Shown piece by piece: positions 18,035-27,129 of a DNA stretch of 64,000 nt. Under the pieces are notes generated by a model. The model was not told where the DNA came from, did not search any database, and was given only the letters and a program-made list of their open reading frames with translations. Both the position numbers and the translations under genes were made by a program. Each line of letters begins with the position of its first letter. Positions within the stretch are counted from its first letter, which is position 1. Origin of the DNA: Chitinibacter bivalviorum (GTDB lineage: Bacteria > Pseudomonadota > Gammaproteobacteria > Burkholderiales > Chitinibacteraceae); contig NZ_CP058627.1 in the NCBI RefSeq assembly GCF_013403565.1, positions 3,348,001 to 3,412,000 of the forward strand, read 5' to 3'.

Positions 18035-18964
18035 ATGGCTAAGTCTAATCGCTTAAGCAAGTGGCTGATTTCGGGACCACCCTTGCTGTATCTGATCATT
18101 TTCTTTGCGATTCCATCGCTGATTATGGCATTTGCAGCGTTTCGCTTTCCAGGTGACTACGGTGGTTTGCTGCCTTTAATTGCGCCCAATCCAGAAACTG
18201 GCGCGAGCGAGCTGCTGGTCAATCGCGAAAATTGGCGCGATTACCTGACCTTTGAAAATTTCGGGCGTTTTTTTGATGACTCGATTTATCTCGAGTTATT
18301 TATTAAATCATTCTGGTATGCCGGAATCACAACGCTGGTGTGTTTGGTGATGGCCTATCCATTGGCCTGGCTGATTGCGCGTAGCCCGAAAAAATACCGT
18401 GATTTGATGATCTTGCTGGTGATTTTGCCGTTCTGGAGTAACTTTTTGATCCGTGTTTATGCATGGATGATTATTCTGGGGCCGCAAGGCTATTTCACGA
18501 TGGCGATTAATCAGGTGCTGGGACTGATTGGTATTGGCCCGATCCAACTGATGTTTAGTCATTTTGCGGTGATCATTGTGTTGGTTTACGTGCATTTGCC
18601 ATTTATGGTTTTGCCGCTGTATGCCAATTTGGAAAAACACGATATGGCTTTACTGGATGCGGCGCAAGACCTGGGGGCATCGGGCTGGCAGCGTTTCTGG
18701 AAGGTGACTTGGCCGCTATCCCTCCCCGGGGTATGGGCTGGTGCTGCCTTGGTCTTTATTCCTGCTTTAGGTATGTTTGCGGTGCCGGATTTAATCGGCG
18801 GAACTGATGGCATTATGATTGGTAATTTAATTAAACAGCAGTTCCTCGATAGTCGCGATTGGCCATTTGGCTCGGTATTGTCGATTATGTTGACCTTGGC
18901 GGTGCTCGGTTTGGCGGGCTTGGCCGCTTTGATTGGTCGAGGAGGGAAGCGTAATGCACTCTAA
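18035..18964 (+). CDS. potB: spermidine/putrescine ABC transporter permease
   Basis: 309 residues, about six transmembrane segments. The cytoplasmic EAA loop reads DAAQDLGASGWQRFWKVTWPLSLPG near residue 210 and contacts the ATPase. The N-terminal segment PPLLYLIIFFAIPSLIMAF is typical of PotB/PotH permeases. It forms the membrane channel with PotC. The downstream potC start lies inside its last codons. Confidence 0.94.
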   Translation: MAKSNRLSKWLISGPPLLYLIIFFAIPSLIMAFAAFRFPGDYGGLLPLIAPNPETGASELLVNRENWRDYLTFENFGRFFDDSIYLELFIKSFWYAGITTLVCLVMAYPLAWLIARSPKKYRDLMILLVILPFWSNFLIRVYAWMIILGPQGYFTMAINQVLGLIGIGPIQLMFSHFAVIIVLVYVHLPFMVLPLYANLEKHDMALLDAAQDLGASGWQRFWKVTWPLSLPGVWAGAALVFIPALGMFAVPDLIGGTDGIMIGNLIKQQFLDSRDWPFGSVLSIMLTLAVLGLAGLAALIGRGGKRNAL

Positions 18965-19730
18965 GCAGTCAAAATGGCTCTGGGCGGCTGCGCTTTTCGT
19001 GTATGCCTTTTTGTATTTACCACTGATCATCGTGGTGGTGTATTCATTCAATGATTCAAAGCTGAACGCCGAATGGGTCGGGTTTACCTTTAAATGGTAC
19101 GAAATCCTGTTTAACGACGCCCAAATGCTGACCGCTGCGCGCAATACCTTGCTGATTGGTTTGGTGACCAGTATTTGTGCGACCGTATTGGGGACATTGG
19201 CTGGGCTGGCGATGCATAAATACAAGCTGCGCTTATTGCCGCTCTTGGTGCTGACCCCGATTGCGATTCCTGAAATATTGATGGGCGTATCGCTATTGAT
19301 CTTCTTTGTGATGCTCAATATGACGCTAGGCTTGGTCTCGGTGACTTTGGCGCACATCGCTTTTTGTATTGGCTTTGTGGCGATCGTTGTGCGCTCCCGC
19401 CTGCAGGGGATGGATGAATCCTTGGTGGAAGCGGCGCGGGATCTGGGTGCGACCCCCGTGCAGGCGTTTCGCTTGGTGACGATGCCACTGATTATGCCGG
19501 GGATTATCGCGGGGGCATTGATGGCGTTTACCTTGTCGATCGATGACTTTGTCATCACTTTCTTTACCGCGGGTGCTGGCGCTTCCACCTTGCCATTGCA
19601 AATCTATTCGATGATTCGTATTGCAGTTACGCCTGAAGTTAATGCCATTTCGACGCTATTGATGATCTTGACCTTATGTTTGATTTTGTTGGCGAGTAAA
19701 TTGGCGCCGAGTGCGCTACGAGCAGAATAA
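18954..19730 (+). CDS. potC: spermidine/putrescine ABC transporter permease
   Basis: 258 residues from ATG 18954 (MHSKQSKWLW), preceded by GGAGGGA at ideal distance and overlapping potB by 11 bp. About six transmembrane segments are seen. The EAA loop is EAARDLGATPVQAFRLVTMPL near residue 160, and DDFVITFFTAG is a PotC/PotI family mark. It pairs with PotB. Confidence 0.94.
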   Translation: MHSKQSKWLWAAALFVYAFLYLPLIIVVVYSFNDSKLNAEWVGFTFKWYEILFNDAQMLTAARNTLLIGLVTSICATVLGTLAGLAMHKYKLRLLPLLVLTPIAIPEILMGVSLLIFFVMLNMTLGLVSVTLAHIAFCIGFVAIVVRSRLQGMDESLVEAARDLGATPVQAFRLVTMPLIMPGIIAGALMAFTLSIDDFVITFFTAGAGASTLPLQIYSMIRIAVTPEVNAISTLLMILTLCLILLASKLAPSALRAE

Positions 19731-19747
19731 AGGATTGATTTTTATGC

Positions 19748-19775
19748 AAAAAGCAGCGCTGCGGCGCTGCTTTTT
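19748..19775 (+). terminator. intrinsic terminator of potABC
   Basis: AAAAAGCAGCGC / GCGCTGCTTTTT perfect 12-bp stem with a TGCG loop and trailing T/A-rich tract. It separates potABC from potD, so potD is probably transcribed on its own. Confidence 0.92.
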
Positions 19776-19907
19776 ATTTCGCAGCACGATTTGTTGAAAA
19801 AAAACAAAGCCACGGCGAATTGAAAAGCAAAGCAGGTTTTTCGTGGCATAATTCGGAGCTCTTGGGGTGGCCAAGGTTTACTTATCCATACTATTGATGG
19901 TGACAAA

Positions 19908-20966
19908 ATGAAGAAAATTTTATTGGCGTTGATGTTGGCTGCAGGGACTGCCAGTGCGGAAGATGTATTGCACTTGTATAACTGGAATAACTACATTGCC
20001 CCAGAAACAGTGAAGAATTTCGAAAAGAGCTGCAAGTGCCGTGTCGTGCAAGACTATTACGGCGCGATGGAAGAAATGTTAGCTAAATTAGCTGCGGGCG
20101 CCAAAGGCTACGACGTTGTGATACCAACGGGCTTTGCGATTCCTCCGATGGTGAAGCAAAACCTGCTGCAGCCACTGGATAAGGCTAAATTGCCCAATGC
20201 CAAAAATGAAAATCCGGCCTTTATGAATGCTGCATTTGATCAAGGCAATAAGTACTCATTACCTTATGCATTCAGCACGACGCTGGTTGGCTATAACGAC
20301 AAAAAAATTAAAGAGTTGGGCATTGATCCAACTTCATGGGCGATTATTTTTGATCCAGCCGTACTCGCTAAGATCAAAGGTAAAGTTACGGTACTGGATG
20401 ACAGCCGTGAAGTATTCGCCGCTGCACTGATGTATAACGGCTTTTCTGCAAACTCAACTAATCCAGACGAGTGGAAAAAAGCGCAAGAAACCATCATTAA
20501 GGCCAAACCATTCTGGGCGGCTTTCAATGGTCAAAGCTATATCAAAGAGCTGACGCTGGGCAATATCTGGGTCGCTCATGGCTACTCGAGCGATATGTTC
20601 CAGGCCAATATCGATGCTAAAGCCGCTAAACGCGCTTTTGGTGTAGCGTATGGTTTGCAAAAAGAAGGCAATACTTTGTCGGTTGATAATATGGTCGTGT
20701 TGAAAACTGCACCACGTCCAGATCTGGCGGCGAAGTTTATCGACTTTATGCTCGATGGCAAAAATGCGGCTGAATTGACCAATATGATCGGTACTGGCAC
20801 GCCGAATGCGGCGGCTGCGCAATTCGTAAAACCTGAAATGAAACAAAACTCAGCGGTTTTCCCATCTGCCGAACAGATGAAAAAACTACAGCAATTGACT
20901 GCGCTGGAAGGCAAGCAATTGCGTGATTTGGGTCGCTTGTGGACACAGGTCAAAACGGCAAAATAA
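19908..20966 (+). CDS. potD: periplasmic polyamine-binding protein
   Basis: 352 residues with a signal peptide MKKILLALMLAAGTASA, then EDVLHLYNWNNYIAPETVKNF, the hallmark start of PotD/PotF binding proteins. Other marks are GYDVVIPTGFAI, LPYAFSTTLVGYN and GNIWVAHGYSSD. It delivers spermidine or putrescine to PotABC. PotD and PotF cannot be told apart from sequence alone here. Its gene is split from potABC by a terminator and a 130-bp leader, which would allow the binding protein to be expressed separately. Confidence 0.92.
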   Translation: MKKILLALMLAAGTASAEDVLHLYNWNNYIAPETVKNFEKSCKCRVVQDYYGAMEEMLAKLAAGAKGYDVVIPTGFAIPPMVKQNLLQPLDKAKLPNAKNENPAFMNAAFDQGNKYSLPYAFSTTLVGYNDKKIKELGIDPTSWAIIFDPAVLAKIKGKVTVLDDSREVFAAALMYNGFSANSTNPDEWKKAQETIIKAKPFWAAFNGQSYIKELTLGNIWVAHGYSSDMFQANIDAKAAKRAFGVAYGLQKEGNTLSVDNMVVLKTAPRPDLAAKFIDFMLDGKNAAELTNMIGTGTPNAAAAQFVKPEMKQNSAVFPSAEQMKKLQQLTALEGKQLRDLGRLWTQVKTAK

Positions 20967-20978
20967 TGCTGATGCAAG

Positions 20979-21001
20979 CGGGGGCCTTGGCCCCCGTTTT
21001 T
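20979..21001 (+). terminator. intrinsic terminator of potD
   Basis: CGGGGG / CCCCCG stem with a short CCTTGG loop and TTTTTG tract, 12 bp after the stop. Confidence 0.9.
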
Positions 21002-21013
21002 GTTTGAGTTCCT

Positions 21014-22123
21014 ATGTATCGACTTCCCCCGATTCGTTATCTAGCTCGTCAGGCAGAGCCAACGCGTATTTCGCCATTTTTTGTGGCGGTCTCGCTACTG
21101 GTTATTTTGATTCTGAGTCTCTTCCCATTTTCGGATTGGCGCTTCACGGGCGAGCCCGTTTTTGCGTTTTTTAGCTATCCGCTGCCTTATTACGCCACGA
21201 TCTTTGATAACACCGTCAATGTATTAGCCTATATCCCGCTGGGGCTGGGTTTAATGTTGATGTTCAAGCACCGATTCTTTGGCGCGCTGCTCGCTCTGGT
21301 CTGTTGTGTGCTTATTTCAAGTAGCGTTGAGTTTACGCAGCAATTTTTGCCGGGGCGGGTGGCGTCAAATCTGGATATTTTGAGCAATAGCTTTGGTGGC
21401 ATGATCGGCATCTGTGGCGGCCTAATATTGCGCAGTCGGCGCTGGATGCGGCATTGGCTGATCTTTCGCCATGAAGTCATTGCCCCAGGGCGGGCGGCAG
21501 AGTGGGCAACCGTCTGGCTGATGCTCTGGTTTTTTTCGCAACTCGACCCGACTCAGCCGTTTTTGGGCGTAGTGGTAGAGGCGAGGGGGCTGCCGCAGCC
21601 ATTTATTGCGCCTATCAATGATGCGGCCTTATTTCTGCGTACGCTTGAAGGCGTCGGCATGATGCTCAATTTGGCTGGCGTCGGTTTATTTGTTTCGGTG
21701 TTAGTGGCATATGGGCGGGATATTCCGCGCGTCATGTTTGCAGTGCTGGGCTTGGCTTTAGTATTGAAAATGGCGTTTGCGGGTATGTTGTTAAAGCCAG
21801 AGCAGTTTTTTGTCTGGTTGAATCTGAATATCGCGCTGGGCGGGCTGATCGGCGTGTTGATATTGTTGCTCGCTTGGCAGTTGCAACGCGCTTTACGCGC
21901 CTTGCTGGGGGTTTTGTGTCTGAGCTTGGCCACGGTTGTGAGTATGGTGTGGCCGTTGACGCCCCAATTGTCTGGCACGATGCCGCTGTTTAAATGGCAA
22001 TACGGTCATTTGTTGCATTTTAATGGCTTGGCGCAGGTGATCGGCGATATCTGGCCGTTTGGCGCAATCGCCTTTTTGCTATTCTTTTTATTACGCCCAA
22101 TATCAGGGCAAGATTTTCCCTGA
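21014..22123 (+). CDS. VanZ-family membrane protein
   Basis: 369 residues, with about eight to nine predicted hydrophobic segments. The N-terminal half has the VanZ-like pattern: NVLAYIPLGLGLML, then SSVEFTQQFLPGRVASNLD followed by ILSNSFGGMIG. VanZ-like proteins are named from teicoplanin resistance in Gram-positive bacteria, but in proteobacteria their role is unknown, so no resistance should be inferred. The C-terminal half is another hydrophobic region without known motifs. A 49-bp repeat element begins 4 bp after its stop. Confidence 0.8.
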   Translation: MYRLPPIRYLARQAEPTRISPFFVAVSLLVILILSLFPFSDWRFTGEPVFAFFSYPLPYYATIFDNTVNVLAYIPLGLGLMLMFKHRFFGALLALVCCVLISSSVEFTQQFLPGRVASNLDILSNSFGGMIGICGGLILRSRRWMRHWLIFRHEVIAPGRAAEWATVWLMLWFFSQLDPTQPFLGVVVEARGLPQPFIAPINDAALFLRTLEGVGMMLNLAGVGLFVSVLVAYGRDIPRVMFAVLGLALVLKMAFAGMLLKPEQFFVWLNLNIALGGLIGVLILLLAWQLQRALRALLGVLCLSLATVVSMVWPLTPQLSGTMPLFKWQYGHLLHFNGLAQVIGDIWPFGAIAFLLFFLLRPISGQDFP

Positions 22124-22126
22124 TTA

Positions 22127-22175
22127 GGGTATTGCCATTCGCGCCTTCACGAGTAATATATTTAGAGCAATACCC
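22127..22175. repeat. 49-bp GGGTAT-N37-ATACCC element, copy 2
   Basis: Exact terminal motifs, extended to 10-bp perfect arms AGGGTATTGC / GCAATACCCT (22126-22176) with a 31-nt spacer. It lies between the convergent stops of the VanZ-like gene (4 bp away) and queD (21 bp away). Confidence 0.8.
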
Positions 22176-22196
22176 TGCCTGGTATGCCTGTGCTGC

Positions 22197-22796
22197 TTAG
22201 TCTGGAGCGACTTGCAACGGAACACTGGGGTTACAAAATGAAGTTTGATCCAGTAGCTTCTGATACATCGCAGGATCTTGCCATTCGAGCTGACATTGTT
22301 CAGAAAAAACAATCTGTTCTAACTCAATTATGCCCATTCTGGGGTTGTAGGCGTCTTCACGAAAAGCCTGTGCATAGCCAGTGTCTGTTTCATGGGCGAT
22401 GACCGAATGCAAGCGAACGTCCGCTTCGCCATTTTGCATAATGGTTTGCGCCAGAATGCGGTCAATGACCACAAAAAAGAGGCGTGCAAATTGCTCTGCT
22501 GAGGGCGATACCGGCATGGAAATCCAGCGCGCCGAAAATTGTTTGCAAAGACGGATGTATTCCGCCTCATCCTTGTCCCAAAAGCAGACTGCATGGTCAA
22601 AGGCATCAATCACATCACGGATGGTGCCCTTCATTAAGCCAAAGTCATAAACCATCTGTCCATGATCCAGCGCATGCGCCTCCAGTAGCACCTCTACTTT
22701 ATAGCTATGGCCGTGAATCGAGGTGCGACAACGCTCAGACGAGCAGTTGCGCACGATGTGGGCATTTTCAAATTTAAATAGTTTACGAATCAGCAT
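22197..22796 (-). CDS. queD: 6-carboxytetrahydropterin synthase / PTPS-family protein
   Basis: 199 residues. Zinc ligands fit His13 (FENAHIV), His28 and His30 (SIHGHSYKVEV), with Cys23 as the likely catalytic thiol. FDHAVCFWDKDE and a C-terminal DTGYAQAFRED segment complete a 6-pyruvoyl-tetrahydropterin synthase-like fold. QueD makes 6-carboxy-tetrahydropterin from dihydroneopterin triphosphate for queuosine. At 199 residues it is longer than the usual 120-140, with an extended middle and C-terminus; such long forms occur in proteobacteria, and the substrate is not certain. No other queuosine gene is in the window. Confidence 0.75.
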   Translation of the reverse strand: MLIRKLFKFENAHIVRNCSSERCRTSIHGHSYKVEVLLEAHALDHGQMVYDFGLMKGTIRDVIDAFDHAVCFWDKDEAEYIRLCKQFSARWISMPVSPSAEQFARLFFVVIDRILAQTIMQNGEADVRLHSVIAHETDTGYAQAFREDAYNPRMGIIELEQIVFSEQCQLEWQDPAMYQKLLDQTSFCNPSVPLQVAPD

Positions 22797-23172
22797 CTTT
22801 ATGACTTCCCATCTTGAGGCACGGTTTTATCAGATGAGATGAATTCGGGCAAGCCGAGTTTTACCGTACGGCCATTTATCATCGCCGCCAACTGGTAGGC
22901 AGATCGCAGGGAGCAATCGATTACGTGCTGATTAGAGGTCATTTAACATGGCTTGTGAAGTGTTCAATCAATATTGCTTAATACCACTATTCTGACATCG
23001 CACCTGAATCTAGCCTTGAAATTTTATCGAAAGCAATTGCGAAAGTATTTGGAAAGAATGTGGTTTAAGGTCTAACCCTGATGTGAGTGAGATAGTTTTA
23101 ACTTGCGAATCGCGTGTTATTTTTTTGCAAAAAATATTGCTTGAAACTACCGAATAGATTTGATAATTCCTA

Positions 23173-23190
23173 CATTAGCATATGCTAATG
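23173..23190. promoter_or_regulatory. 18-bp perfect palindrome upstream of chitinase 1
   Basis: CATTAGCATATGCTAATG is a perfect palindrome. Its right half GCTAATG followed by TTGCAC after 5 bp recurs upstream of chitinase 2 (27402) with 6 bp spacing. It looks like an operator for a dimeric regulator; the factor is unknown. Confidence 0.55.
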
Positions 23191-23253
23191 ATGTATTGCA
23201 CTTGAATTTTGCTGCAAAAATAATCAATAAAAACATAGCTATACTTAAAATAT

Positions 23254-23296
23254 GATGCGACGCACAAATTTCTATGGTGGTCTTTTCGTAGTATTT
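23254..23296 (+). promoter_or_regulatory. shared upstream boxes of chitinase 1
   Basis: GATGCGACGCACAAATTT (23254-23271) and GTAGTATTT (23288-23296), 16 bp apart. The same two boxes with the same 16-bp gap occur at 27475-27516 before chitinase 2. They lie 55 bp upstream of the TTGACA hexamer. Confidence 0.55.
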
Positions 23297-23319
23297 TGTA
23301 GTTTGCTACGTGATGCCCC

Positions 23320-23335
23320 CGTGCTGCAAATCACA
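23320..23335. promoter_or_regulatory. CRP-like site upstream of chitinase 1 (imperfect)
   Basis: CGTGCTGCAAATCACA matches TGTGA-N6-TCACA at 8 of 10 defined positions and shares TGCAAATCACA with a perfect site at 27130. It is centred about 60 bp before the expected transcription start, a class I position. Confidence 0.4.
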
Positions 23336-23351
23336 ATCGATTAAACGGGTG

Positions 23352-23380
23352 TTGACAAGAATATTGGCTTGGGGATTAAT
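23352..23380 (+). promoter_or_regulatory. promoter of chitinase 1
   Basis: TTGACA (23352-23357), 17-bp spacer, ATTAAT (23375-23380). The flanks GGGTG before and AGAAT-TT-GG-TTGG-G within are nearly identical to the promoter of chitinase 2. The -10 hexamer departs from consensus, so activation may be needed. Confidence 0.6.
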
Positions 23381-23530
23381 CAATCTAACTGGCGGCGCGT
23401 GGAAATTGGTCTGGGCGCTCTAGCATTAAAAATCGCCCAAATCTTACAAAAGGGTGACAAGCAGACATTAGCGGTTAAGACCACTTCACTACTAATGCCA
23501 ATGCCATTTATAAAATCGGAGGAGACATCA

Positions 23531-26323
23531 ATGTCCCGTTTCAATCGTCTTGCACTTGCCGCATTACCTGCTGCAATGTTTGCTGTATATGCCTACGCTG
23601 CCCCAGCTTGGCAAGAAGGCACTACGTATACAGCTGGTGCCGTAGTTAGTTATAAAGGGAATGACTATTCAGCTTTGGTAGCCCATACCGCTTATGTAGG
23701 TGCGGGTTGGACTCCTGATACAACACCTACTCTGTGGAAACTGATTGGCGCTTCGACTGGCTCTACACCAGCTCCTACTGCAGCACCAACAGCTGCTCCT
23801 ACTTCTGCGCCAACTGCAGCACCAACCACTGCGCCGACAGCGGCTCCAACCGTTGCTCCAACCGCAGCGCCTGTGACTGGCTGTGGTACGACAGCGGCTT
23901 GGGACTCTAGCAAAGCTTATAGTGGTGGCGCTGTTGTTTCATACAACGGCCGCAAATTCTCTGCTAAATGGTGGACACAAGGTAATGTACCTTCTGCTGC
24001 TGATCAGTGGGGTCCATGGAAAGACGAAGGCGCGTGTGATAACACTGCTACGCCAGCTCCAACTGCAACTCCAGTTGTAACTGCTGCGCCAACGGCAACA
24101 CCAGTAGTTACCGCAGCGCCGACTGCGACTCCAGTTGTGACTGCAGCTCCAACTGCAACGCCTGCTGTGACCACTAAACCAACGGCTACACCTGTTGTGA
24201 CCGCTGCTCCGACTGCAACGCCAGTGGTGACTGTTGCTCCAACTCCGGTTGTAACTGTTGCGCCAACACCAACACCAGCTACAACTCCAGTAGTCGGTAG
24301 CAACGAAGCTTGCCGCCCAGATGGTTTGGTATCTGAAGTAGCAAACGTGCCTTATTGCGCGGTATACGATACAAATGGTCGTGAAAAACTGGCTAATGGC
24401 CTGAACCGCCGCATCATTGGTTACTTCACCAACTGGCGTACTGGTAAGAATGGCTTACCTTCTTACCTCGCTAAAGATATCCCATGGGATAGCCTGACTC
24501 ACATCAACTATGCATTTGCGCATATTGATAGCAATAACCAAGTTTCTGTAAATGCATCTGCGCCAGGTAATGAATCAACTGGCATGGTATGGGATGGTTC
24601 TGACGGCAAACCAGCAATCGCTGGCGCTGAAATGGATCCAACGCTGCCATACAAAGGTCATTTCAACCAACTGAATAAATTCAAAAAACAACACGCTGGC
24701 GTGAAAACGCTCGTGTCGATCGGTGGTTGGGCTGAAACTGGCGGCTACTTCGCTGCTGATGGTAGCCGCGTAGCTTCTGGTGGCTACTACACCATGACTA
24801 CCAATGCTGATGGCTCAATCAACACTGCCGGTATCAATGCATTTGCTGATTCAGTTGTGACATTCCTGCGCACTTACGGCTTCGATGGCGCGGATCTGGA
24901 CTACGAATACCCAACAACAATGGATAAAGCTGGTAACCCATTGGATTGGTCTGTTTCTTCTCCACGTCTGAAAGGTCTGCAAGCGTCTTACCGCGAATTG
25001 CTGCGCGTATTGCGTAACAAACTCGATACTGCTGCGGTTCAAGACGGCAAATACTACATGCTGACGATTGCGTCTCCATCTTCTGCGTACTTGCTGCGCG
25101 GTATGGAATCGTTCCAAGGTGTTAAATACCTTGATTACGTGAACATGATGACGTACGACTTGCACGGTGCTTGGAACGAGTTTGTTGGTCCAAATGCAGC
25201 GCTGTTTGACGACGGTAAAGATGCTGAGCTGGCTAAATGGTCTGTTTACACTACAGCTCAATACGGCGGCATCGGCTACCTGAATACAGATTGGGCATTC
25301 CGTTACTTCCGCGGCGCATTGCCAGCAGGTCGTATCAATGCCGGTGTTCCTTACTACACTCGTGGTCATAAAGACGTAACTGGCGGCACGAATGGCCTGT
25401 GGGGCACTTCACCAAAATCAACAAACTGCGGCCCAGGTCTGACAGAGTGTGGTGTTGGTGCGGTGGGTATCGATAATATCTGGCACGATCTGGATCAGAA
25501 CGGCAAAGAGATGGGCGCTGGTTCTAACCCAATGTGGCACGCGAAAAACTTGGAAAAAGGTATTGCTGGTTCTTACCTGAGCCAATTCGGTCTGTCTGCT
25601 GCTGATCTGACTGGTACTTATGTTCGTAACTACGATGCAACTCTGGTTGCCCCATGGTTGTGGAATGCATCTAAGAAAGTATTCATCTCTACGGAAGATG
25701 AGCAATCTATCCAGAAGAAAGCTGACTGGATCGTTGCGAATGGCGTAGGTGGTGCAATGTTCTGGGAGTTGGCAGGTGACTACGACTGGAATGCGGCAAA
25801 AGGTGAATACGTACCAGGTACAACATTGACCAAACTGTTTGCATCTAACTTCAAAACCGCGACCCCAATGGGTAACAAACGCGCTAAGAAAGCGATGCCA
25901 ACAGAGACCGTTGATCTCGTATTTGATATGACTAACTTCAAACTGGGCGATCAGAACTATCCACTGAACCCAACGCTGAAGATCACTAACAAATCAGCTA
26001 CGGCGATTGCCGGTGGTACGAAAGTGCAATTCCAGTACTCTGTTGCTGCACCAGGCACTATGTCTGACCAATCAGGCGCTGGTCTGAAAGTAGTGGCTTC
26101 TGAGCATACTGGTAATAACGTAGGCGGCTTCAAAGGCGACTTCCATACTGCTGAGTTCAGCTTGCCAACATGGCAAACCCTGGCTCCAGGCGCAAGCATG
26201 GACATCGTGTTGAACTACTCATTGCCAATCACAACACCAAGCAACTTCGTGATTACAATCGGTGGCAAAACCTACGCAATCAAAGCTGAGTACCCACAAT
26301 TGCCAGCTGCTACATTGCAATAA
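23531..26323 (+). CDS. GH18 chitinase with two CBM5/12 modules and a ChiC-type C-terminal domain
   Basis: 930 residues from ATG 23531 (MSRFNRLALAALPAAMF), with GGAGGAG upstream; the frame is open 54 codons further but unconserved. A signal peptide ends at AYA (about residue 23). CBM5/12 modules lie at about 24-74 (AWQEGTTYTAGAVVSYKGND) and 117-169 (KFSAKWWTQG...ADQWGPWKDEGAC), joined by Ala/Thr/Pro linkers. The GH18 barrel spans about 257-775 with FDGADLDYEYP, where Glu459 is the catalytic acid, and MMTYDLHGAW. A C-terminal domain (about 790-930, VDLVFDMTNFKLG...) resembles the chitinase C domain. It hydrolyses chitin outside the cell. Codon use is strongly biased to GCT, GGT, AAC and CTG, suggesting high expression. 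Confidence 0.96.
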   Translation: MSRFNRLALAALPAAMFAVYAYAAPAWQEGTTYTAGAVVSYKGNDYSALVAHTAYVGAGWTPDTTPTLWKLIGASTGSTPAPTAAPTAAPTSAPTAAPTTAPTAAPTVAPTAAPVTGCGTTAAWDSSKAYSGGAVVSYNGRKFSAKWWTQGNVPSAADQWGPWKDEGACDNTATPAPTATPVVTAAPTATPVVTAAPTATPVVTAAPTATPAVTTKPTATPVVTAAPTATPVVTVAPTPVVTVAPTPTPATTPVVGSNEACRPDGLVSEVANVPYCAVYDTNGREKLANGLNRRIIGYFTNWRTGKNGLPSYLAKDIPWDSLTHINYAFAHIDSNNQVSVNASAPGNESTGMVWDGSDGKPAIAGAEMDPTLPYKGHFNQLNKFKKQHAGVKTLVSIGGWAETGGYFAADGSRVASGGYYTMTTNADGSINTAGINAFADSVVTFLRTYGFDGADLDYEYPTTMDKAGNPLDWSVSSPRLKGLQASYRELLRVLRNKLDTAAVQDGKYYMLTIASPSSAYLLRGMESFQGVKYLDYVNMMTYDLHGAWNEFVGPNAALFDDGKDAELAKWSVYTTAQYGGIGYLNTDWAFRYFRGALPAGRINAGVPYYTRGHKDVTGGTNGLWGTSPKSTNCGPGLTECGVGAVGIDNIWHDLDQNGKEMGAGSNPMWHAKNLEKGIAGSYLSQFGLSAADLTGTYVRNYDATLVAPWLWNASKKVFISTEDEQSIQKKADWIVANGVGGAMFWELAGDYDWNAAKGEYVPGTTLTKLFASNFKTATPMGNKRAKKAMPTETVDLVFDMTNFKLGDQNYPLNPTLKITNKSATAIAGGTKVQFQYSVAAPGTMSDQSGAGLKVVASEHTGNNVGGFKGDFHTAEFSLPTWQTLAPGASMDIVLNYSLPITTPSNFVITIGGKTYAIKAEYPQLPAATLQ

Positions 26324-26348
26324 TCCAAGTTAATCTTGGGTATTAATG

Positions 26349-26373
26349 AGGCACCCTTCGGGGTGCCTTTTTT
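26349..26373 (+). terminator. intrinsic terminator of chitinase 1
   Basis: AGGCACCC / GGGTGCCT stem with a TTCG tetraloop and TTTTTT tract, 25 bp after the stop. Confidence 0.94.
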
Positions 26374-26702
26374 ATTGCGCTTGAATTTTCTCGGGTTTGA
26401 GCGTGTTCTGCCGTCAGTACGACTGCTTTATTGTTGCTATGAAAGACGCGAACAGCTTGGTTTTATTGGCGAATGGAAGCCAATAGAAGTCAACAACAGT
26501 GCTCCGCGCTGCCTCCCTTGGTGCTTTACCCAGGCTAAACCAAAGCCAAGCATGTCTCGTGTCTTGTTGTTTCGAGCGGCGAGATCAACTGTTTGCCTAC
26601 TGCCGTACGGATTTTTGAACCTTGCAGAGTTGAGTCTCTGGACTGAGCGCCCAAAGCGAGCCACGCTGGACAGAAACATAGAATGAGCACATTGCTGATT
26701 GA

Positions 26703-26751
26703 GGGTATATCTATGAAGGCTAATATTTTATTGATGTGTATCTATATACCC
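26703..26751. repeat. 49-bp GGGTAT-N37-ATACCC element, copy 3
   Basis: Exact terminal motifs with 8-bp perfect arms GGGTATAT / ATATACCC. It is the only copy far from a gene end. Confidence 0.75.
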
Positions 26752-27129
26752 ATTATGAAATTGAGGCCGTGGTGCCGAGTTGATTTTGGGGCCGAAAGCA
26801 TTGTCCCCGCTCTACGGGAGGTGAGCGTTTAGTTTGGGGCTAGGTGTGGTCTAACCGCTGAGTCTAAGTTGGTGTGTGCGCACTGCGTTTGCCGCATTAG
26901 CTCATGGTTCGCGCTCTCGAATCATAAAAGCCTCAGCCTACGCTGCCACTCAAGGCTTAAGGCGCTTGCCGTTGTGAGTTTTAAATTCAACGAACTCAGG
27001 GCTTGGGCCAGTCAATTAATAGAGATATTAGAGACTAATGCGTTGAATGGCTGGGGTGTACGTTTTTGTTGCGAAGTGAAAAAGCACCCCACAAGTAAAT
27101 GACGCGAGTGAAAATGGATATTTAGAATG

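Larger units (their letters stand above)
22797..23530. other. 734-bp intergenic region between queD and the first chitinase
   Basis: No convincing gene is seen. The strand-proximal part (22797-22950) has no evident features. The AT-rich remainder holds an 18-bp palindrome, a CRP-like site, several blocks shared with the second chitinase, a TTGACA promoter and a leader of about 150 nt ending in GGAGGAG. Confidence 0.7.

Noticed and set aside
18827..19588. 253-codon open frame antisense to potC
   Set aside because: Composition is the complement of a membrane permease gene; potC is clearly the real gene.
21014..22123. Glycopeptide resistance from the VanZ-like gene
   Set aside because: VanZ-like proteins are widespread in Gram-negative bacteria with no link to resistance, and no other van genes are present.
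23683..24303. Possible CRISPR-like or VNTR array in the chitinase 1 linkers
   Set aside because: The repeats are degenerate Thr/Ala/Pro codons of a linker, in frame, without unique spacers of constant size.
26336..26686. 116-codon frame after chitinase 1
   Set aside because: It starts in the chitinase terminator, has no ribosome-binding site and no recognisable domain.
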